NCBI GenBank assembly: GCA_017311315.1 | Contig: CM029647.1 | Location: 10,390,577 to 10,454,576 of the forward strand | Reading direction: 5' to 3' | Origin: Dendrocalamus latiflorus | Lineage: Eukaryota; Streptophyta; Magnoliopsida; Poales; Poaceae | Length of the DNA stretch: 64,000 nucleotides | Shown: positions 57,960 through 64,000 of the stretch, one piece after another | Layout of the letters: every line of letters starts with the position of its first letter | Position numbering within the stretch: position 1 is the first letter of the stretch | Notes under the pieces: model-generated | What the model was told of the DNA's origin: nothing | The model's input: the letters and a program-made list of their open reading frames with translations, nothing else | Database searches by the model: none | Program-made: the position numbers and the translations under genes

Positions 57960-59100
57960 TTCAGTGAAGGTGGCCGGAGAAGAGCCGCGGCAGGGTTGGC
58001 GGCGGCGGACATGGGTTGGAGCTGGGGCTTCTTCGCCTCTACCGCTCGGCCGATCCCAGCGAGAGTGGAAGGGAAGGAAGAGAGGGAACAAAAGAAAGCG
58101 GATCCAAGCCACCAGAGATGGAGGTCGCGCCGCCTCCTTCCTCCGCCCCCAACCAGCGCCGCCCCCGCCGTCGCCTCCTTCCTCTCCTCCGCCCCCGCCG
58201 TCGCCTCCTTCCTCTCCCCCGCCGCAGCCGCGCCTCCTCCTACCTCCGCCCCCTTCCTCTCCAAGCCAGCCGCGCCTCCTCCTCCTCCGGATCCGTCCTT
58301 CCGAGGTCGTCCCCACACCTCGTCGTCGCTTGCCCGCCCGCTAGGTCGTCGCGTCCTCCACAGCGCCGCCGGATCCGTCCTTCTGAGGCCGTCCCCACAC
58401 CTCGTCGTTGCTTGCCCGCCTGCTAGGTCGTCACGTCCTTCACACCGCCGCCAGAACTGCAGAAGCATAAGACCAATCTTCCATGACGTGCAAGAATAAA
58501 ATGAATAAACTTGTTTATTTAAACAACCTTGACGCCCTCACCGTGTCCTCCCCCGCCGACGCCGACGCCGACGCCGGCCTTCTCGTCTGTCCGTAGGATC
58601 TCGTCGTCCGGAGGAGACGGCGCGTGGGGAGGGAAGGAAAAGGAGGAAGGAGGAGGCGCGGCGAGGGGCGGGTGGTCGGTGGCGAGGCGGTCGTGCAGGA
58701 GCGCGAGAGGGCGGAGGAGATCGTCCCAGCGCGGCGGGTGGGAGGGGTGAGTAAGGAGGAGGTGGAGGAGGACGGCGGCGGCGCGGGGGGAGGAGCCGGA
58801 CCCAGGGTCAGAGGAGAGAGTTGACGCTAGGGTTTGGGGGAGGGAGAGGAGGACAGGGTGGGAGGCTGGGAGAGAGTGGAGGAGGTGCTTGAGGCGGGGA
58901 GGTGCTTTGAGAGTGACGGAGGCGGCGGTGGAGGAGAGGAGGGTGGCGGCGAGGGTTGCAGATCAGAGAGAGAGGAGAGCGGGACTGCGGAGGAGGCCAA
59001 TGCGTAGGGGGACTGCGGAGGAGGCCAATGCGTAGGGGGACTGCGGAGGACTGCAGAGGAGAGCGGGACGCGGGAGGGGTACTGCACATCCATTGAAGGA
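57960..59100 (-). other. GC-rich leader region and local tandem repeats at the 5' end of Helitron 2
   Basis: Contains a roughly 30-bp repeat (cgcccccgccgtcgcctcc, twice near 58155-58220), two roughly 83-bp copies at about 58289-58372 and 58370-58452 sharing ggatccgtccttc, gtccccacacctcgtcgt and gcttgcccgcc, and a 29-bp repeat at about 58985-59050 (actgcggaggaggccaatgc, two full copies and one partial). Long frames here reflect composition. Confidence 0.7.
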
Positions 59101-59321
59101 TGACCGTCGGATATGGTTGAGTAAGGAGAGAGAATAGAGGAGAGTTAATCTGGTGCGGACGTTTTAAGGGTGGTGTAATTCTGGGTGCATATTGTGGTGT
59201 GGACGTAGTTAAGGTCATGACTGTGGAGCAGGTAATTGTTGGGTGGATGTAGGATAATTTTAACTGGTGGATTAATAGTGTAGATGAATATATCCTCTCC
59301 CATGCACCTACCTAGCTACCT

Positions 59322-59700
59322 CACTACGACAGAAAGGCTCATCATAAATGGTTCATAACTATCATCACAGACAGTTATCAAATCGTTTGAATTTATATGT
59401 ATATGATAATAAGTGGTTATCATATACGGCTCTCAAACCGTCTGTGATATATTAGGTATCGCAAACGGTTTTTAAATATAGTCGTCTGTGATATGCTAAT
59501 TATCACAAACGGTCAATACAAAAAACTATTTGTGATATGTCATATATCATAGACGGTTCTCAAACATAGCCGTCTATGATATCTTACATATCACATACTG
59601 CTAATATCAAAAACCATCTGTGATATTCATATAGCACAGATGATTTATTGCTACAAATCGTCTGTGATAACTATTTGAATATCTATATTATTTTCTATTT
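59322..59700 (+). mobile_element. CACTA-type (En/Spm) transposon terminus with subterminal repeats
   Basis: Begins CACTACGACAGAAAGG at 59322. Over the next 350 bp, variants of atcacagacggtt / aaccgtctgtgat alternate in both orientations at least ten times, the usual subterminal array of grass CACTA elements. No opposite terminus or transposase was found in the window, so it is a solo end or a strongly decayed element. Confidence 0.75.
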
Positions 59701-61486
59701 TTCGGTTAACCTTAGGAAATGCTATCTATACCCTTTGAAAATAAGCAAACATATTACATATATAGCACACGACAATCATTACATAGATCTCACAAATAAA
59801 TTAAACAATTAAATGAAGTACATTTCAATGAATTGTTTGATTAAGCACAATTAAGTGATTGCAATTGTATCAAATATTTTAACATCCAATCTTCATTGCC
59901 GGGATAGAACTCTTCAGTCTTATTTATAACCTCTACTATTAAGAATTGGGAGAGCTTTCCTCGAATTTCGGTGAGTTTGTCAAGATCAAATATACTTATG
60001 TCAAATTCCACATGCTGTCTCAAAAAAACTAACTACCATTATAGTGCTATTTTAGCTAAAAGCTACGGCACTTTAGAACAATATCTAAGTGCTGGCTCAG
60101 CGATGTTCAAGTGTGACGTAGTCCATTATTTTGCACTAATAGTGTGATGCTGTGATGGCTTGAGTGGTAACTTTTCTGTTGTACTTCTTCAATTTTCCAA
60201 ACCTTCTATCCAGAAAATATGATTTCATTGCTCACCAGAGAAAGTGCAACATTTGAATGCCCCCTCTTGAAGAGTTGTTATGGATGAATGTGATATCATT
60301 AACTTTTTTTTTTTTGGTAAAGAGGTGTGCAGAAGCAAGCCCCTTTGACAATTCTTCGCATGGTTATGCATGCATGCATAAATTGTTATGAATTACCAAC
60401 ATGCATGAAAGCTAGGTTACATTATGATGCTACACATGAAGTATGGTTTTTAATCCTCGTTTATGCGATGGATTTTTTCCCCCACTGAAAATGCTGCTTC
60501 CGCTCTGCGGCAGTGTTGAAGCTACTCTCACGGGTGATCTAAAGGTATATACGCGTTTGAGCTTTTGCAACTTGGCAAATTATAAGGTACTTATATATAA
60601 TTCTACTGTTGATGGTAATTAAATAAATCTCTAAATACGGTTTAATATTTAATTAAGGTCAAAGGACCTTATGGTCATGAATTTTCAAGGGTTGCTCTCT
60701 AAGTACCCTGATCGAAGATACATTATCCGTGTTGCCTGACTGGATGACCACTTGGAAATTCTGTGAATTGGTACCTGGACTCAATTCCAGAATATTCCTT
60801 CCATGTGGTGGATACAATACGTTTCTTATCCACTCCAAACAGTACGATATTTTAGCCCTGAGTCGCTGACAACTGCTATGTAGTTGTTTCCCACGTTCGT
60901 CTCTCACTAACAACAACTGATGATCTTGCGTTCTCTCTCCAACAATCACTACCTCCCTATCAGACACGTTGGTTTCAAAAGGCCTCTTCTCCGATAGATA
61001 ATTGGCGCCTTTTCATTGGTACTATTTAAAGCCGAACAAGAAAAGAAAAAAAGGAGATCTCAGAAGCAATCCAGACATTCAATCACGAATTGATTCTTAT
61101 TCATTTTAGTGTAATTAGGATTAGTGCCATGTATTATTAAAGATACTGTGTAACCAGTTCATAACAATAAAAAGCATCCCTATTTCTCTTTCAAAGATTT
61201 AGCTACCTTTTTTTATTTTATTTGATAAGATCAAATACTCATCGTCGACAACTGTACTACCCAGCGTAATCTTGCAAATTTCTCGGTCATTTCACGTGAA
61301 CGCATCTTACCTACCATCTGCACTGGCATTTTGGTACAAATATGTTCAACACGCTTTTGCATTTTTCACTGCGTAGCGTATACTAGAAAGCGATTTTTGG
61401 TAAAGAAGTAAATAATTGCTGAGCATCTGATCATTCATATGTCAATACGCGTGCTCGAGGTCGCCTGTGCTAATCTCTGCGCATTT
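59701..61486. other. Gene-free stretch
   Basis: AT-rich. Two short minus-strand open frames (59841-60023, 60 residues; 60659-60967, 102 residues) show no recognisable domain and are not called. Part of it may be interior of the CACTA element. Confidence 0.35.
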
Positions 61487-61730
61487 GGGGCTTTTTTTTT
61501 TACTTCTAAAAGCTAATTTTTTTAGTTTTTATAGTAATTAGCTTTTAAATGAAGTGTTTTTTAAAAATAAGATCTACAAGTTAATTGTATTATATATTGT
61601 AGTAATTTCATTTATATCAGTCAAAATGGTACATGTATTTCTTTTACTTTATACCCTCTCTTATGGATAGCCTAAAAACTATAAACTGTAACAAAAAAAA
61701 AACTATAGGTCATAACTAAAAAAACATACG
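61487..61730 (-). mobile_element. Dispersed MITE family, copy H
   Basis: Contains aattagcttttaaatgaagt, gatctacaagttaattgta and taatttcatttatatcagtc, the reverse complement of the family core, flanked by AT-rich arms. Confidence 0.65.
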
Positions 61731-62279
61731 TTATGTCCATGCGGCTGCTGTCCTCTGGCTAGTGCAGTAGACGATGTTGCTTGCGGCAGACATGCATGCA
61801 TCTGAGGTCTTAGTTCGTTGCTGACTTTTTTTTTTACCGGGCATGGTCCTTTCCTTTTCCATTTTTTGATTACACAGAAGTGCAATATGTAGTGGTCAGC
61901 CAGGCTTACACTCTTTCTTGCTAATTTATCATCTGTGCACTGTGGTAGTTGTCTGGATATATATCCTAAGAAACTTGCCACTAAAGTCTACGATCGAGTT
62001 GAATCGATCTCCTGGTTCCGGTTGTGCATGCGTGCTAGCCGTGAACTCATGTTGGTCCCGGCCGGTGGCATGCGTCGCGCACTGAGATGAGAAAGAACTC
62101 TGCGGGAAGCGTAAAGAGCTTGTTTGCGAACACTAGATAGGGCGGCCGAAGATGGATGGCTTGTGGGTTGACCGTGTAATCCGATGAGCAACCCAAGACA
62201 AAACAAGAACAAAACCCAACCCATGCGTAGATTAGATATACCGAAAGAAGAGCTAGACCATTTGTAACAACAGCTTTTT
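61731..62279. other. 3' flank of the P450 gene
   Basis: No separate gene recognised. It probably contains the 3' untranslated region of the P450 on the minus strand. Confidence 0.4.
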
Positions 62280-63957
62280 TCAGGGAATCCGCGGTTTGGC
62301 AACAAGCGGCAGACCGGACTTGAGCCGCACGGAGAGCCCGTTAATCTCGCTCATGTCCAGCGCCGTCCCCGGCCGCCGGCTCCCCCTCCCGCCGCCGGCC
62401 TCCCAGTCGAAATGGTACAGCAAGCTCGCGAGAGCCATCTCGATGGTCGGCGCGGCGAACCCGACCCCGGGGCACCCCCTCCTCCCGGCGCCGAACGGTA
62501 TCAGCTCCATGTCCTGCCCCTTGTAGTCCACGGCGCTGTTCAGGAACCTCTCCGGCACGAACTCCTCGGCGCGCTCCCACGTCGCCGGGTCCCGGCCGAT
62601 GGCCCACGCGTTGATCACGACCCGCGTGCGCGCCGGGACGTGGTAACCCAGTATCTCTGCGTCGTTGGGTGGCTCTCGGGGCACGAGGAGCGGGACTGGA
62701 GGGTGCAGCCGGAGCGTCTCCTTGACCACCGCCTTCAGGTAGTGCAGCTTGTCCAGATTTTCCTCGGTGACGTGCGCGGCGCCGCCGACGGCCGCCCGGA
62801 TCTCGTCCTGGAGCTTGCGCATGTCGCTTGGGTGGGTGATGAGCTCCGCCATGGCCCATTCCATCGCCGTGCTCGTGGTGTCCGTGCCCGCCGCGAACAT
62901 GTCCTGCTCGCGTCCGTGGCACAGGAAACATATCAACTACTAGAACGTACAATATGTTTCACTGAATGAGTGAGCACTTGTGATCGAATCGATACGTACG
63001 TACCAGGATAATGGCCTTGATCTCGATCGTGTCGAGCCGCATGCCAGCTTCCTTGTCAGCCTCGTTCACGTCCAGCAACACGTCCACGAAATCCCGATGA
63101 TTCCCGTCGCCGTCATCTTCCATCTGTCGGTCGCCTTGACGGCGGCGGCGGTGGTCATCGATTACCTTCTCGAGCACACCGTCCAGCGCCTCGAACGTGC
63201 GCCTCACCTTTCCCTCCAGCCCCCTCACCGAGTCCACCCACCCCAGCAACGGCACGAGCTCCGCCACAGGCGCCGTCCCGAGCAGCTCCTCGAAGTCGGT
63301 GAACACCTTCCTCAGCTTGCGTCCCCTGTCACCGTCGTCGTACAAGCTACGCGCGCTGTCGTCCCCGAACGCCGCGCGTGAGACGACGGTGTTGGCGTAG
63401 GCGATGAGGAGCTCGCACAGATCGACGACGGCGCCGCCCGCCCCCGCGGTGCGGACGCGGTCGACCAGCGCGGCGGCCTCCTGCTCCCGGACGCGGCGAA
63501 AGGAGAGGATGCTCCGCGCGCTGAGGAGGTGGACCGAGCAGATGCGGCGCGCCTGGCGCCAGTACTCGCCGTAGGGCGCGAACGCCACGTCGCGCCCGTA
63601 GAGGAGCCGCTCGGCCATGGCGCTCCTGGGCCGGCTCGCGAAGGCCAGGTCCCGGGTCCTCATCACCTCCTCCGCGGCGGCCGCGGACGAGACGAGCACG
63701 GTGGGCACGCGCCCGAACCGGAGCAGCAGGACCGGGCCGTGCGCCGTGGCCAGAGACCGGAGCGCCCGGTGCGGCAGGGTGCCAAGGAGATGCAGGTGGT
63801 CGAGGAGCGGGAGGCCGGGAGGCGACGGCGGCAGCCTCCGTCCGTCGCTGCCGCGCCACGGAGGAGCAGGCTTCCTGCCGGAAAGGTGTAGGAGGTAAAA
63901 GAGAGATACGACGAAGGCGAGGAGAAGGAGGACGAGTGCGACGAGCGAGACGGCCAT
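62280..63957 (-). CDS. Cytochrome P450, CYP71 clan
   Basis: ER-bound haem monooxygenase. Exons 63957-63004 and 62903-62280 join in phase 0 and give 525 residues, full length. The start is the Met beginning MAVSLVALVLLLLAFVVSL; another in-frame Met 14 codons upstream is possible. An N-terminal anchor (about 2-27) precedes the proline-rich hinge PPSPPGLPLL. Other hallmarks are the WxxxR helix C (YWRQARRIC), the oxygen-activation motif AGTDTT (323-328), KETLR (Glu380/Arg383), PERF (435-438) and the haem loop FGAGRRGCPG with Cys462. Intron position and phase are those of the A-type/CYP71 clan. All catalytic motifs are intact. The substrate cannot be predicted. Confidence 0.93.
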
Positions 63958-64000
63958 GTCTCGCGTCGTGCTCGCGCGGTGGTGATCGGTGAATGGCAAG

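Larger units (their letters stand above)
49848..59284 (-). mobile_element. Helitron-like element 2 (9437 bp, non-autonomous) carrying six gene fragments
   Basis: On the minus strand it starts TCTACACTATTAATCCACC at 59284 after an A and ends CACGGGCATTATACTAG at 49848 before a T. About 12 nt inside the CTAG end lies a hairpin with stem CCGTG/CACGG and a 7-nt loop, as expected of a Helitron 3' end. The first 200 bp parallel those of element 1 (caccccagaattaca-like, then ctctctccttactcaacc). All recognisable fragments are on the minus strand in the order small Cys-rich protein, UCP, GIP1, CNNM, H+-ATPase, DEAD-box helicase. No Rep/helicase transposase was found. Confidence 0.8.

Noticed and set aside
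57768..58499. Pro/Ser- or Gly-rich frames up to 197 residues on both strands
   Set aside because: They come from GC-rich tandem repeats in the Helitron 5' region and have no recognisable domain.
60659..60967. 102-residue minus-strand open frame
   Set aside because: No recognisable domain, no supporting splice or promoter context, and it lies in transposon-rich DNA.
62412..63891. Plus-strand frames and alternative minus frames over the P450
   Set aside because: Shadows of GC-rich P450 exons; only one frame holds the AGTDTT, KETLR and haem motifs.

Overview
The window is nuclear DNA of a grass, most likely rice (Oryza) or a close relative. The evidence is intron-containing genes with GT-AG borders, first exons that are GC-rich and become less so towards the 3' end, very dense miniature transposons, and protein matches to typical cereal families. 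No organelle, bacterial or viral genes were seen. Identifications come from reading translations and recalling families; no search was run.

Host genes, left to right: the 5' part of a three-repeat MYB factor (MYB3R, minus, runs off the left edge); a glyoxylate/hydroxypyruvate reductase (HPR2 type, plus, 22034-24822) followed by a second complete copy of its last exon (25224-25742); a membrane-anchored LEA2/NDR1-HIN1-like protein (plus, 33803-35040); a P-type pentatricopeptide repeat protein like Arabidopsis At5g25630 (minus, 35999-37900); an Mpv17/PMP22 family protein (plus, 42433-45724); a secreted Pollen Ole e 1 domain protein (plus, 48873-49477); and a cytochrome P450 of the CYP71 clan (minus, 62280-63957, apparently complete). 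These genes have no evident common pathway.

Much of the rest is mobile DNA, and this is the main interest. Two Helitron-like elements (7456-12295 and 49848-59284) lie in the same orientation. Each ends in CTAG on the minus strand, begins with TCTACA, and sits between A and T. Each carries a train of exon-bearing fragments from unrelated genes, all on one strand: at least four sources in the first (GALT-like nucleotidylyltransferase, reticulon, P5CS, C2 protein) and six in the second (small Cys-rich protein, mitochondrial uncoupling carrier, GIP1/DUF1296, CNNM/DUF21-CBS, plasma-membrane H+-ATPase, DEAD-box helicase). The first element lies in a microsatellite within what looks like the intron of a decayed plant-mobile-domain transposon gene.

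An Ac/Ds-like hAT element (27817-30692, perfect 8-bp target duplication) carries the first exon of ribosomal protein P3 and is itself hit by a 799-bp Mutator-like element with a 9-bp duplication. A decayed hAT transposase gene (about 18418-20430) lies upstream of the last exon of ribosomal protein L29, on the same strand. A CACTA-type terminus starts 38 bp beyond the second Helitron. A dispersed MITE family with at least eight copies, several other inverted-repeat MITEs and a LINE fragment fill the introns and spacers.
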